From contig JAHHQO010000005.1 in NCBI GenBank assembly GCA_020026335.1, forward strand, positions 62,001 through 126,000: DNA of 64,000 bases, read 5' to 3'. Position 1 is the first letter of the stretch. Each line of letters starts with the position of its first letter. Of this stretch, positions 1 to 8,762 are shown piece by piece. A program made the position numbers and the translations under genes. The notes below the pieces were generated by a model that was not told where the DNA came from, searched no databases, and saw only the letters and a list, made by a program, of their open reading frames with translations. The DNA is from Alistipes sp. Its GTDB lineage: Bacteria; Bacteroidota; Bacteroidia; Bacteroidales; Rikenellaceae.

Positions 1-1061
1 GTCTCGGGGTGTTTGTGGAGATAATCGTCGAGCTGCTTGGCCAGGAAGTCGCCCACAAACGTACGCATCGACACGCCCGGCTCCACCTCTTTCGAGCCCA
101 ACTTGATTTTGGTCTGCGACTCGAAGATGGGATCATCAACCTTCACCGAGATGGCGGCGATGATGGAGGTTCGGCAGTCCGAGGGGTCGTAGTCCTTGTG
201 ATAGAACTCCTTGATGGTCTTGGCGACAAACTCGCGGAAGGCTGCCTGATGGGTACCGCCCTGCGAGGTATACTGGCCATTGACGAACGAGAAGTAGTTC
301 TCACCATAGCCCGTGCCGTGGGTGATGACCACCTCGATATCCTTGTCCGACAGGTGGATAGGCTCGTAGAGCGGATCTTCGGTCATGTTCTCGTTCAGCA
401 GGTCGAGCAAACCGTTCTTCGACACGTAGCTCTGACCATTGAGGTAGAACGTAAGTCCCAGATTGAGGTAAGTGTAGTTTCTCACCATCTGCTCCACATA
501 CTCCATGTTGTAGGCATAGGTACCGAAAATCTCCTCATCGACACGGAACGAGATGAACGTGCCGTTCTTCTCATCGACACCGCTCTCCCACTTGTCGCTC
601 ACCTCCAAACCCTTGGAGAAGGTCACCGTGTGTGCCTCGCCGTCACGTACCGAGCGTGCGGTGAACTCGCTCGACAGCATATTCACCGCCTTGACACCCA
701 CACCGTTGAGACCCACGGTCTTGCGGAAGGCCGTACCCTCGCCGTACTTGGCACCGGTATTCATCTCACTGACCGCCACGGCCAGACTGTTGAGGGGAAT
801 ACCGCGTCCGTAGTCACGCACCGAAACCACATTGTCTTCGATGTTGATGTCGATACGGTGACCGTAACCCATGATGTACTCATCGACCGAGTTATCGACC
901 ACCTCCTTGATTAACACATAGATACCATCATCGACCTGTGTACCGTCGCCCAACTTGCCGATGTACATACCCGGACGAAGGCGGATATGCTCTCGGGGGG
1001 TGAGGGTGACGATGGTATTATCGTCGTAATTATTTGTGTTTGTATTTAGTAAATCTGCCAT
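1..1061 (-). CDS. parE: DNA topoisomerase IV subunit B (ParE), 5' part only
   Basis: Partial gene: it starts with ATG at 1061 and runs off the left edge, so about 353 N-terminal residues are visible. The product is the ATPase subunit of the type IIA topoisomerase that separates daughter chromosomes. Visible features are the GHKL ATPase motifs EVVDNSVDE (E53 the likely catalytic base, N57 Mg binding), then DYGRGIP and the GLNGVG loop, followed by the start of the transducer domain. GyrB of the same phylum normally reads YEVVDNSIDEALAG here, whereas KEVVDNSVDEYMMGYG is the ParE form, so parE is preferred. The upstream acyltransferase gene ends 3 bases before this start, so the two are probably cotranscribed. 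Confidence 0.9.
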   Translation of the reverse strand, partial: MADLLNTNTNNYDDNTIVTLTPREHIRLRPGMYIGKLGDGTQVDDGIYVLIKEVVDNSVDEYIMGYGHRIDINIEDNVVSVRDYGRGIPLNSLAVAVSEMNTGAKYGEGTAFRKTVGLNGVGVKAVNMLSSEFTARSVRDGEAHTVTFSKGLEVSDKWESGVDEKNGTFISFRVDEEIFGTYAYNMEYVEQMVRNYTYLNLGLTFYLNGQSYVSKNGLLDLLNENMTEDPLYEPIHLSDKDIEVVITHGTGYGENYFSFVNGQYTSQGGTHQAAFREFVAKTIKEFYHKDYDPSDCRTSIIAAISVKVDDPIFESQTKIKLGSKEVEPGVSMRTFVGDFLAKQLDDYLHKHPE

Positions 1062-1064
1062 ATT

Positions 1065-1793
1065 CTATTTCTCATTTCTGATTTCGGCCAGTGCACGGGT
1101 CATATCCTCCTGCACGCCCTGAATCAACTCATGGGTTTCGGTATTCATCACCTTCTCCACCGGAACGGGAGGCAACACCCTCACGGTGATGGTATTGCGC
1201 CAGTTGAAGAGTCGGTTCTTGCGAATCAGAGTGCGTGTACCGTCCAGCACCACGGGAAGAATCTCCACCCCGGCAGCCTTTGCCAGTGCAAAAGCACCAC
1301 TCTTGAAGCGGTGAATCTCGCCGTCCTTGGAGCGTGTACCTTCGGGGAAGACCGCCACCGAAACACCTCTCGAAATCCACATCCGTCCCTTCGAAATCAT
1401 CTGCTCCATGGCCTGCGAAGCGTGGCCGCGGTCGATGGGAATATCGCCGTGCAGCAGCAGGAACTGACCGAAGAAGGGGATACGGAAGACCTCGCGCTTC
1501 GACACCCAGCGGAAATTGAGGGGTACGTAGTAGAGCGAGGGAATATCAATCATCGCATTGTGGTTAAGCACGATTACATAACTCTTCTTCTTGTCGACAT
1601 ACTCCTTGCCGATGACGCGCATGTGCCAGAACGGCGGTATGGAGTAGAATATCATGGTCATGATGCGCGAGAGTTCGTGAACCACGTGGCGCGACTTGTC
1701 GAACGGATAGCACACGATGAGTGCCACCAACGAAAGCAACATCACTGTAGTACACAGCAATGTAAGGAAAATGTAATAGATTGCGCTTAACAT
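1065..1793 (-). CDS. plsC: 1-acyl-sn-glycerol-3-phosphate acyltransferase (PlsC family)
   Basis: A 242-residue membrane-bound lysophosphatidic acid acyltransferase that adds the second acyl chain in phospholipid synthesis. It begins with a hydrophobic N-terminal helix (residues about 1-30). The HX4D catalytic motif is NHNAMID (H78, D83), and the substrate-binding motif FPEGTR follows at 149-154. The length is usual for PlsC. It lies directly upstream of parE with 3 bases between stop and start. A TAnnTTTG-type -7 box on the minus strand at 1832-1839 could be its promoter. The family also contains ornithine-lipid and other O-acyltransferases, so the exact acceptor is inferred. Confidence 0.87.
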   Translation of the reverse strand: MLSAIYYIFLTLLCTTVMLLSLVALIVCYPFDKSRHVVHELSRIMTMIFYSIPPFWHMRVIGKEYVDKKKSYVIVLNHNAMIDIPSLYYVPLNFRWVSKREVFRIPFFGQFLLLHGDIPIDRGHASQAMEQMISKGRMWISRGVSVAVFPEGTRSKDGEIHRFKSGAFALAKAAGVEILPVVLDGTRTLIRKNRLFNWRNTITVRVLPPVPVEKVMNTETHELIQGVQEDMTRALAEIRNEK

Positions 1794-1831
1794 ATTATTC
1801 GGGTATTATTCGGAGATAATTGTTCAACTTG

Positions 1832-1839
1832 CAAAATTA
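1832..1839 (-). promoter_or_regulatory. Bacteroidota -7 box upstream of plsC
   Basis: The minus strand reads TAATTTTG, fitting TAnnTTTG, about 40 bases before the plsC start. No clear TTG -33 element is seen at the right distance. Confidence 0.45.
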
Positions 1840-1967
1840 ACAATTTTTTCCTGAAATAACCATTTGTTTCCCGACCGAGTTATCAACAAAATGAGGATTA
1901 TCTGCCGACAACACCCCTCTTTCAGAGGGTTTACGCCCGTGCGTCACTCCCCCACCCCACAAAACGC

Positions 1968-2005
1968 AAAGGAGCATCACTCGCAGACGGGCAACGCTCC
2001 TTTTT
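1968..2005 (-). terminator. Likely terminator after lemA
   Basis: AAAGGAGC pairs with GCTCCTTT around an 18-base loop, with T-rich sequence on both sides. It lies 48 bases after the lemA stop and before plsC, so it probably ends the TPM-lemA transcript. The loop is long, which lowers confidence. Confidence 0.45.
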
Positions 2006-2052
2006 GTCTCTTGCTCTCGGGAAAGCCCCCTCAAGCGACTGTATCATCGAAT

Positions 2053-2637
2053 TTAGAACTCGACTGTAGGCATCTTCTCCGCACCCTCGGCTGCCGAGAA
2101 ATAGGGCTTCTGCTCGAAGCCGAACAACTTGGCCACCAGATTGGTGGGGAAACGGCGAATGGCCACATTGAATTTCTTGGCCACATCGTTGAAGTTCTTG
2201 CGCGCCACGGCGATACGGTTCTCCGTGCCCTCCAACTGAGACTGCAACTCGGAGAAGTTCTGCGAAGCCTTCAGGTCGGGATAATTCTCCGAAACGGCAA
2301 TCAGACGACCCAGAGCCGACTGCAACTGCGACTGCGACTGCTGGAAACGAGCCAGGGTTTCGGGAGTGAGGTCACCTGCCGAAAGGTTGATGGAGGTTGC
2401 CTTGGCACGTGCCTCGACCACCTCTTGCAGGGTCTTCGACTCGTGTGCGGCATAGCCCTTCACGGTATTCACCAACGAAGGTATCAGGTCGCTGCGTCGC
2501 TGGTACTGTGTCTCGACATTGGCCCACGAATTGTTCACCTCCTCGTCCTTGCTGACCAATCCGTTGTAAGAGGTGTAGAGGAAAAGACCGACCACGGCCA
2601 ATACGCCCAGCCATATCCAGTTTTTGAATTTGCTCAT
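2053..2637 (-). CDS. lemA: LemA family protein
   Basis: A 194-residue LemA protein: a short N-terminal transmembrane helix (residues about 5-23) followed by a long helical bundle facing outward. The ATG at 2637 is chosen because the protein then begins MSKFKNWIWLGV, directly ahead of the hydrophobic anchor. The alternative ATG 45 bases upstream would overlap the preceding gene and add a polar extension. The typical family signature NSWANVETQYQRRSDLIP is present. The gene follows a TPM-domain gene with 38 bases between them, the usual LemA-TPM pairing. The biochemical role of the family is not established. Confidence 0.9.
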   Translation of the reverse strand: MSKFKNWIWLGVLAVVGLFLYTSYNGLVSKDEEVNNSWANVETQYQRRSDLIPSLVNTVKGYAAHESKTLQEVVEARAKATSINLSAGDLTPETLARFQQSQSQLQSALGRLIAVSENYPDLKASQNFSELQSQLEGTENRIAVARKNFNDVAKKFNVAIRRFPTNLVAKLFGFEQKPYFSAAEGAEKMPTVEF

Positions 2638-2675
2638 AACATTTAAGTTTTTTTTCAGTATTAAGTGATTTTGTT

Positions 2676-3590
2676 TTACCATTTTGAACCTGCACCGCCA
2701 CCGCCGAACGAGCCGCCGCCGAAGCCACCTCCAAACGAACCGCCCGAACCGCCGCCGAAGCCGCCCAGTCCGCCACCGATAATCATGCCGCCACCGCCGC
2801 CGCTGTTGAAGCCGTCATCGTGGGGCTGCTTGACACTGCGGCGCACCTCGTGACCACAATGCGAGCACACGTAGGTATACTCCACGATGTCATATTGATT
2901 AGCGATATTGGTGGTCTGCTGATTCTCAATGACCAGCTTGTATTTTCCACATCGGGGACAGCGTCTGCTACGGTAGGTCTGCCACAACATCAGTGCCATG
3001 GGCACACCCAGCATCAGTCCCACAAGCAGGAGGACAGTCGTTGCCGATGCTCCCCCCTCGGGGTTACCGACATCGAGGTTCAGCTCCGCGCCCGACAGGA
3101 TTTTCGACACGGCAGCCACACCTGCCAGCACACCCGTGCTGTAATCGCCCTTACGGAAGTAGGGCAACATATATTTCATCTGAATACGTTTGCAGAGCGC
3201 ATCGGGAAGAACGCCCTCCAGACCGTAGCCCGTGACAAAGCGTATCTCACGCTCCCCTCTGACCAGCAATATACCCAGACCGTTATCGCTCTTGCGACCA
3301 CCCACACCCCATTTGCCGAACAAATCGATGGCAAAGGTGAAGACATCGCCCCCCTTGATATTATCGACAGCCACCACAGCCAGCTGTGCGCGTCCGCTCT
3401 CTCTCAGGGACGAGGACAACGCATTGATTTGCTGCACGGCTTCCGGCGACAAAATACCGTCGGGATTGGCTACATAGGAGTTCCGATTGCGGAGTTGGGG
3501 ATTGGGAATGTCATCTACCCCGTAGGTCTTGGCGGAGGCTACTCCGCACAACAACAGCAGGGGCATCAACACCCATAAAAAATGCTTCAT
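2676..3590 (-). CDS. TPM domain protein with zinc ribbon and glycine-rich tail (YgcG family)
   Basis: A 304-residue protein. A signal peptide (residues 1-20, cut near VASA) precedes a TPM domain of about 140 residues that would face the periplasm. A transmembrane helix (about 183-204) follows, then a probable cytoplasmic zinc ribbon with two CxxC pairs (CPRC and CSHC). The C-terminus is a low-complexity Gly/Ser/Phe tail of about 40 residues. TPM proteins are linked to membrane protein quality control and photosystem repair in other organisms, but their activity here is unknown. Upstream of lemA in the same orientation, it forms the common TPM-LemA unit. Confidence 0.85.
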   Translation of the reverse strand: MKHFLWVLMPLLLLCGVASAKTYGVDDIPNPQLRNRNSYVANPDGILSPEAVQQINALSSSLRESGRAQLAVVAVDNIKGGDVFTFAIDLFGKWGVGGRKSDNGLGILLVRGEREIRFVTGYGLEGVLPDALCKRIQMKYMLPYFRKGDYSTGVLAGVAAVSKILSGAELNLDVGNPEGGASATTVLLLVGLMLGVPMALMLWQTYRSRRCPRCGKYKLVIENQQTTNIANQYDIVEYTYVCSHCGHEVRRSVKQPHDDGFNSGGGGGMIIGGGLGGFGGGSGGSFGGGFGGGSFGGGGAGSKW

Positions 3591-3619
3591 TCTATATTTT
3601 CGTCAAATAATTATATAGT

Positions 3620-3641
3620 AAAACGGGCAATATCCCGTTTT
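3620..3641 (-). terminator. Terminator after alpha-amylase
   Basis: A perfect 8-bp stem AAAACGGG/CCCGTTTT with a 6-base loop lies between the amylase stop and the TPM gene. Because the stem ends are A/T it could act in both directions. Confidence 0.5.
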
Positions 3642-3666
3642 ATTATCCTCTCACGGCGAAAAAGGT

Positions 3667-4950
3667 CTATTCCTTGTCGAGCGAGAGGATGCGGTAGCTC
3701 CACGGCGCCATGCACTCCTCCACATGACCGCGCAGTTCGTAGCTCTCACCCGTGAGTGCATCGCGGTACATACCGGCATAGATGCCCGTGTAGTAGTTGG
3801 CCTCGATGCCGTAGGGCGAGAGGTTCATCACCGCCACCACGCGGTTCTCCTCGTTCTCGCGCACCAAAATCATCAGACAGTCCTCGGCGTTGTTGTGAAT
3901 CTCCACCACATCGTCACTCTCACCGCCCGATGCCAAAGCCGAGTTCTCGTGATACATACGAATCAATCGCTCGTAGAAGTCGGTGAAGGCGTTGCGCTCG
4001 TAGTGAGGAATGGCATCGCGGTCGAAGAAGGCAAACGAATGGTCGTAGCCGATTTCCTGTCCCGTGTAGAGCAGGGGCAGACCGCGCGGCACGACAAAGG
4101 TAAATGCCGTCATCACCTCACGCGCGTGACCCATACGTGCAAACTCCGTTCCGTTCCACGAGTTCTCATCGTGGTTGGAGGTGAAGGTGAGTCGCATGGC
4201 CGATGCCGGGTATTCGCGGCGGTCGGCATAGAGATAGTCGCGCAGGGCGGTCACTCTCACCTTCTGCTGTGCCACATCGTTCATCAGATGGTGCATCTTC
4301 CACGCATAGCAGGCATCGAAGGCCGGCTGTTCGAAAAGATTGGTCTCCTCGGCTTCCGCCAACATGAAGATGTCGGGCTTCAAGTCGTGAAGACGCTTCG
4401 AGGTGTAGTTCCAGAACTCCACGGGCATGAGCATCGCCATATCGCAACGGAAACCGTCGACGGCGTGTTCTCTCACCCAAAACTCCATGCTCTCGGCCTG
4501 TGCCTCCCACACGGCGTGGTTCCCGTAATCGAGTTGTGCGGTATCGGTCCAGTCCCACGGCACGGCAGGGAGTCCGTTATTGTCTTTCACATAGTATTCG
4601 GGGTGCTCCTCCACCCAACGTGCATCGCGCGAGGTGTGGTTGGCCACCCAGTCGAGCAACACCTTCATACCCAGAGCATGGGCGCGCTCCACAAACTTAT
4701 CGAAATCACTCATGTCACCCATCTCTGGATTCACGGCGCAGTAGTCGCGAATCGAATAATAGGAACCCAACGTACCTTTGCGTTGGACATTTCCGATGGG
4801 ATAGACGGGCATGAGCCACACGGCATCGATACCCATTTGACGAAGGAACTCAAGTTTTGAAGTGGCGGCACACAGTGTACCCTGCGGTGTGAGCTGGCGT
4901 ACATTCATTTCATACAGCACAGCACGGTTACTCCATTTCGGATGTGACAT
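3667..4950 (-). CDS. Cytosolic alpha-amylase family enzyme (GH13)
   Basis: A 427-residue GH13 glycoside hydrolase with a (beta/alpha)8 barrel and the four usual conserved regions: DWVANHT (100-106), DGFRCDMAM with nucleophile D170, MLAEAEE with acid/base E199, and SNHDENS with D261. There is no signal peptide, so it probably acts on internal glycogen or imported maltooligosaccharides. It is short for the family, with little room for extra starch-binding domains beyond a small C-terminal beta domain. The gene stands alone, bounded by a terminator downstream and a divergent promoter region upstream. Hydrolysis of alpha-1,4 links is the likely activity, but specificity cannot be read from sequence. 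Confidence 0.87.
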   Translation of the reverse strand: MSHPKWSNRAVLYEMNVRQLTPQGTLCAATSKLEFLRQMGIDAVWLMPVYPIGNVQRKGTLGSYYSIRDYCAVNPEMGDMSDFDKFVERAHALGMKVLLDWVANHTSRDARWVEEHPEYYVKDNNGLPAVPWDWTDTAQLDYGNHAVWEAQAESMEFWVREHAVDGFRCDMAMLMPVEFWNYTSKRLHDLKPDIFMLAEAEETNLFEQPAFDACYAWKMHHLMNDVAQQKVRVTALRDYLYADRREYPASAMRLTFTSNHDENSWNGTEFARMGHAREVMTAFTFVVPRGLPLLYTGQEIGYDHSFAFFDRDAIPHYERNAFTDFYERLIRMYHENSALASGGESDDVVEIHNNAEDCLMILVRENEENRVVAVMNLSPYGIEANYYTGIYAGMYRDALTGESYELRGHVEECMAPWSYRILSLDKE

Positions 4951-5260
4951 TTTTCGGTTAACTGTTAAAAAAACACGGCCGAAAAGACACGCTTTTCGTG
5001 CCGACAGACAATTTTGTTCATTTGGGATTCCAAATATACGTTTTTTTCCTCAAAATAGCTATCAAAAAAGTGTGCATCTTTGACAGACATTTTCCTTTCG
5101 GGCGATTTATTCCCATCTCGCACCCCCTCCGCCACCGCCGAGAGTCCACTTTTACGACAAATAAAAAGACTTTATGTATCGAAATCTCACACAAAATGCC
5201 TACCTTAGAAGTTGGAATTTACACTAACCTGTCGAAATCACCGAAAAAACAAATCTAAAT
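4951..5260. other. Divergent promoter region, amylase / transglutaminase lipoprotein
   Basis: 310 bases, AT-rich, with no gene. On the minus strand TATATTTG at 5031-5038 fits the -7 consensus and could drive the amylase. On the plus strand TACCTTAG at 5201-5208 is a weaker -7 candidate for the lipoprotein gene. Nothing else is recognised. Confidence 0.5.
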
Positions 5261-7939
5261 ATGAGATTCACAACACTTTGCACACTGCTGGCGGGTCTGT
5301 TCGCGGGATTGACCTCCTGCACCGACAACCGCCACATCATCAGCAACGACAAGGGGCGCAGCGTCATGCTCTCCGACTTCGAGTCGCGCCGTCAGGAGCT
5401 GCCCAAAGGCGGCCTGTTCGACATCTTCGACACCGACCTCGCCGACAAGGAGAAGGAGGCACTCCAGTTCCTCTACGCCTACATGCCGCTGGCCGACATC
5501 GCCGACCACACGGGCGACTATTTCCTCGCCAATGTGCGCACCTCGTTCAAGGCACAGCGCGAAATGCCGTGGGGCGCATCGGTTCCCGAACGCGAGTTCC
5601 GCCACTTCGTGTTGCCCGTGAGAGTCAACAACGAGGATTTGGACAACAGCCGCATGTTGTTCTATGACGAGTTGAAGGAGAGAGTGAGAAACCTCTCGTT
5701 GCACGATGCCGTTCTGGAAATCAACCACTGGTGTCACGAGAAGGTCATCTACACCCCTTCCGATGCACGCACCAGTTCTCCGCTGGCCTCCATCAAGACC
5801 GCACACGGACGCTGTGGCGAGGAATCGACATTGGCGGTGGCTGCCTTGAGAGCCATGTGTATTCCCGCGCGTCAGGTCTACACTCCGCGCTGGGCGCACA
5901 CCGACGACAACCACGCATGGGTCGAGGCCTGGGTCGATGGCAAATGGTACTTCCTGGGTGCCTGCGAGCCCGAGCCGGTGCTCAATCTGGCATGGTTCAA
6001 CGCTCCCGTATCGCGCGGTATGATGATGCACACCAAGGTCTTCGGCCACTATGACGGTCCCGAGGAGAAGATGCGCTCGACACGTGTGTTCACCGAAATC
6101 AATGTCACCGAGAACTACGCTCCCGTTGCGATGTCCGATGTCAAAATCGTAGACACCGAGGGCAAGCCCGTGGAGGGTGCCGTTGTGGAATTCAAGGTCT
6201 ACAACTATGGCGAATACTACACCGTATCGCGCAAAGAGAGCGATGCCGAGGGTCGCACCTTCCTCTCTGCCGGCATGGGCGACATGCTGGTATGGGCATC
6301 GAAGGAGGGACGCTTCGGATTCAGCAAGCTCTCCTTCGGCAAGGACAAGGCCATAGAAATCGTGCTGGACAAGACCCCCGGCGATGATTTCGCACAGACA
6401 CTCGACATCATACCTCCCGTGGAGCGTCAGAATGCCCCCGAGGTGACTCCCGAACAGCGCGCCGAAAACGATGCACGCTTTGCCGAGGAAGATTCCATTC
6501 GTAACAGCTACGTAACTTCGTTCCCCACCGAGGAGGCTGCCCGACAGTTTGCACGCGAGAACGGCATCAACGAGGAGGAAGCCGTGAAATACATCACCGC
6601 ATCACGCGGTAACTACGCCGAGATTATGGAGTTCATGAAGGGTCTCGACACCCCCGAGAAGCAGGCGGCAGGTCTCGACCTGCTGGGTCGCATCGCACAG
6701 AAGGATTTGCGCGACACCCCTGCCGAGGTACTCAACGACCATCTCGCCGTGGGTGGCAACTCGCTGGAGAAAGAGTATGTCATCAATCCCCGCATCCGCA
6801 CCGAACTGCTCACCGCCTACAAGTCGTTCCTCTGCAAGGCCATGGCCGAGGATAAGGATTTCGCCACCGAAGAACAGCGCGAGGCCTTCCGTCAGTCACC
6901 CGTGAAGCTCGCCAACTGGGTGAAGGAGAACATCACCCTCGACCCCTACTGCAACATCGGCGGCTCGCCCATCACCCCCGAGGGTGTGTGGAACTGCCGC
7001 ACGGCCGACATCTACAGCCGCAACATCTTCTTCGTGGCCATGGCTCGCAGTCTGGGCATTCCTTCGCGCATCGACGAAGTGACCGGCAAGATTCAGATTA
7101 TGACCGACAAGGCACCCATCGACATCGACTTCGAGTCGTCGAAGGAGAGCATCGCCCCCACCGGCACACTGCGTCTTACCTACACCCCCAACAAGATTAT
7201 CGACGACCCCAAATACTACGCTCACTTCACCATTTCGAGAATCACTCCCAAGGGTCGCATCCAGCTGCTCAACTATGAGGAGGGCGAAGTAGACATGGGT
7301 GGCGGCACCACATGGAGCAAGGTCTTCAGAAAGGGCGCACGCATGGACGCAGGTAATTATATATTGGTTACCGGTACTCGTCTGGCCAACGGCGGTGTGC
7401 TCTCTCACATCGAGTCGTTCACCATCGAGGAGGGCAAGACCACCACGAAGAACCTCAACGTGAGAATGTCGGAAGATGACATTCAGGTCATCGGTTCGTT
7501 CAACTCCGAGTCGAAGTTCACCAACGCCGAGACCGGCAAGGTGCAGTCGGTTTTGGAGGCCACAGGTCGCGGTTACTTCACCGTAGCCGTGCTGGGTATG
7601 GGTCAGGAGCCGACCAACCACGCTCTGCGCGACATCGCCGCACAGCGCGAGTCCTTCGAGAAGTGGGGTCGCAAGCTCGTGTTGCTCTTCCCCGACGAGA
7701 AGCTCTACCAGCGTTACGCCGATTCGGAGTTCCCCGACATGATGCCCTCGACAGTGGTTTGCGGTATCGATGCCGACCACTCTATCCAAGAGCAGATTGC
7801 CAAGGAGATGAAGTTCAAGAACCGCACGGTACTGCCCATGACCATCATCGGCGACACCTTCAACCGCGTGGTCTTCTCGTCACAGGGTTACACCATCGGT
7901 CTGGGTGACCAGATTATCGGCGTGGCTCGCAAGCTCTAA
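5261..7939 (+). CDS. Transglutaminase-type lipoprotein, two papain-like core regions
   Basis: An 892-residue lipoprotein (lipobox ending LTSC, Cys20). Residues about 145-240 form a transglutaminase-like core with Cys185 in HGRCGEES and His218 in DDNHAWVEAW. The third residue of the triad, usually Asp, falls where the sequence reads CEPEP. A carboxypeptidase-regulatory-like beta domain follows (about 285-375). A second, weaker transglutaminase-like region (about 570-640, EGVWNCRTADIY) lies near the C-terminal half, before a final beta-sandwich and thioredoxin-like stretch. Such Bacteroidota proteins may be peptidases or isopeptide-forming enzymes acting on surface or host protein, but the substrate is unknown. 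It is a single gene ended by a strong terminator. Confidence 0.8.
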   Translation: MRFTTLCTLLAGLFAGLTSCTDNRHIISNDKGRSVMLSDFESRRQELPKGGLFDIFDTDLADKEKEALQFLYAYMPLADIADHTGDYFLANVRTSFKAQREMPWGASVPEREFRHFVLPVRVNNEDLDNSRMLFYDELKERVRNLSLHDAVLEINHWCHEKVIYTPSDARTSSPLASIKTAHGRCGEESTLAVAALRAMCIPARQVYTPRWAHTDDNHAWVEAWVDGKWYFLGACEPEPVLNLAWFNAPVSRGMMMHTKVFGHYDGPEEKMRSTRVFTEINVTENYAPVAMSDVKIVDTEGKPVEGAVVEFKVYNYGEYYTVSRKESDAEGRTFLSAGMGDMLVWASKEGRFGFSKLSFGKDKAIEIVLDKTPGDDFAQTLDIIPPVERQNAPEVTPEQRAENDARFAEEDSIRNSYVTSFPTEEAARQFARENGINEEEAVKYITASRGNYAEIMEFMKGLDTPEKQAAGLDLLGRIAQKDLRDTPAEVLNDHLAVGGNSLEKEYVINPRIRTELLTAYKSFLCKAMAEDKDFATEEQREAFRQSPVKLANWVKENITLDPYCNIGGSPITPEGVWNCRTADIYSRNIFFVAMARSLGIPSRIDEVTGKIQIMTDKAPIDIDFESSKESIAPTGTLRLTYTPNKIIDDPKYYAHFTISRITPKGRIQLLNYEEGEVDMGGGTTWSKVFRKGARMDAGNYILVTGTRLANGGVLSHIESFTIEEGKTTTKNLNVRMSEDDIQVIGSFNSESKFTNAETGKVQSVLEATGRGYFTVAVLGMGQEPTNHALRDIAAQRESFEKWGRKLVLLFPDEKLYQRYADSEFPDMMPSTVVCGIDADHSIQEQIAKEMKFKNRTVLPMTIIGDTFNRVVFSSQGYTIGLGDQIIGVARKL

Positions 7940-7960
7940 ACCGAGCGTCAGTCGAAGACA

Positions 7961-7997
7961 AAAAAATCCGTGTTGCGCAGTGCAACACGGATTTTTT
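7961..7997. terminator. Bidirectional terminator
   Basis: A perfect 16-bp inverted repeat (AAAAAATCCGTGTTGC and its complement) around a 5-base loop, ending in T6 on each strand. It lies between the convergent transglutaminase and cutC genes. Confidence 0.9.
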
Positions 7998-8014
7998 ATT
8001 GGGTTTTGTTATTT

Positions 8015-8761
8015 CTAATGCAGACGGGCAATCATGGCAGCCACCTTTTCGGAGTCGGTGACATCACGGCTGTACTCCTCGATTTTCACCGTGCCGCCCA
8101 TCGACACCTTCGGGTTGCGGTACTCCATACCGCTCTCCACGGCCGAGCGTCCCGAGAAATGGAACTCGCAAGCCCCCGTCTCATCGGCAATCAGTCGGAT
8201 ATTGTGCTCGCGCACACCACATCCGGGCATGATGATGATGCGTCCGTCAGCTCGCTGCACCAGCTCGCGCAGGAGAGGGATACCCTTCTCTGCCGATGCC
8301 TCCTGCCCCGAGGTGAGGATACGCTCACAGCCCAATGCGATGATTTGCTCCAGCGCACGGTACGGCTCACGGCACATATCGAAAGCGCGGTGGAAGGTAA
8401 CGCTCATACCCTGCGCCGCCTCCATCAGCACCCTCATACGCTCCATATCCACCTCACCCTCGGCGGTCAGACAGCCGAACACCACACCATCGGCACCTGC
8501 CTGCCTGGCGGCACGGATGTCATCGACCATGATTTGGGTTTCGAGGTCGGAGTAGAGGAAGTCACCGCCACGCGGACGGATGATGACATGCAAACGTGTT
8601 TTGGTGAGCAGGCGGCGTGCCGCACACATCTCACCCCACGAGGGGGTCGTACCGCCCTCGGGTATTCCGGCGCACAACTCCACACGATAAGCTCCTCCCT
8701 GCTGTGCACGGAAGGCACTCTCTGCCGAATTGGCACATATTTCTACTTTAGGTTCGTTCAT
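8015..8761 (-). CDS. cutC: CutC family copper homeostasis protein
   Basis: A 248-residue TIM-barrel protein of the CutC family, recognised from the N-terminus (VEICANSAESA, then RVELCAG..EGGTTPS) and the later VTFHRAFDMC and ILTSGQEASA segments. The family was named for copper tolerance in E. coli, though a direct copper role is disputed, and it is cytoplasmic. The start lies one base after the stop of the GH29 fucosidase gene, so the two are cotranscribed. This pairing is not obviously functional. The 3' end faces the strong bidirectional terminator. Confidence 0.88.
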   Translation of the reverse strand: MNEPKVEICANSAESAFRAQQGGAYRVELCAGIPEGGTTPSWGEMCAARRLLTKTRLHVIIRPRGGDFLYSDLETQIMVDDIRAARQAGADGVVFGCLTAEGEVDMERMRVLMEAAQGMSVTFHRAFDMCREPYRALEQIIALGCERILTSGQEASAEKGIPLLRELVQRADGRIIIMPGCGVREHNIRLIADETGACEFHFSGRSAVESGMEYRNPKVSMGGTVKIEEYSRDVTDSEKVAAMIARLH

Positions 8762-8762
8762 A

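Noticed and set aside
9..914. Long open frame on the plus strand across parE
   Set aside because: It is the complement of the parE coding strand; its translation is rich in His, Val and Leu with no family resemblance.
2676..2820. Repeat-like GGN/GCC stretch suggesting a tandem repeat array
   Set aside because: It simply encodes the glycine-rich tail of the TPM protein; units are irregular and in frame.
4998..5258. Open frame in the amylase/transglutaminase intergenic region
   Set aside because: It lies within AT-rich promoter sequence with no domain or signal peptide.
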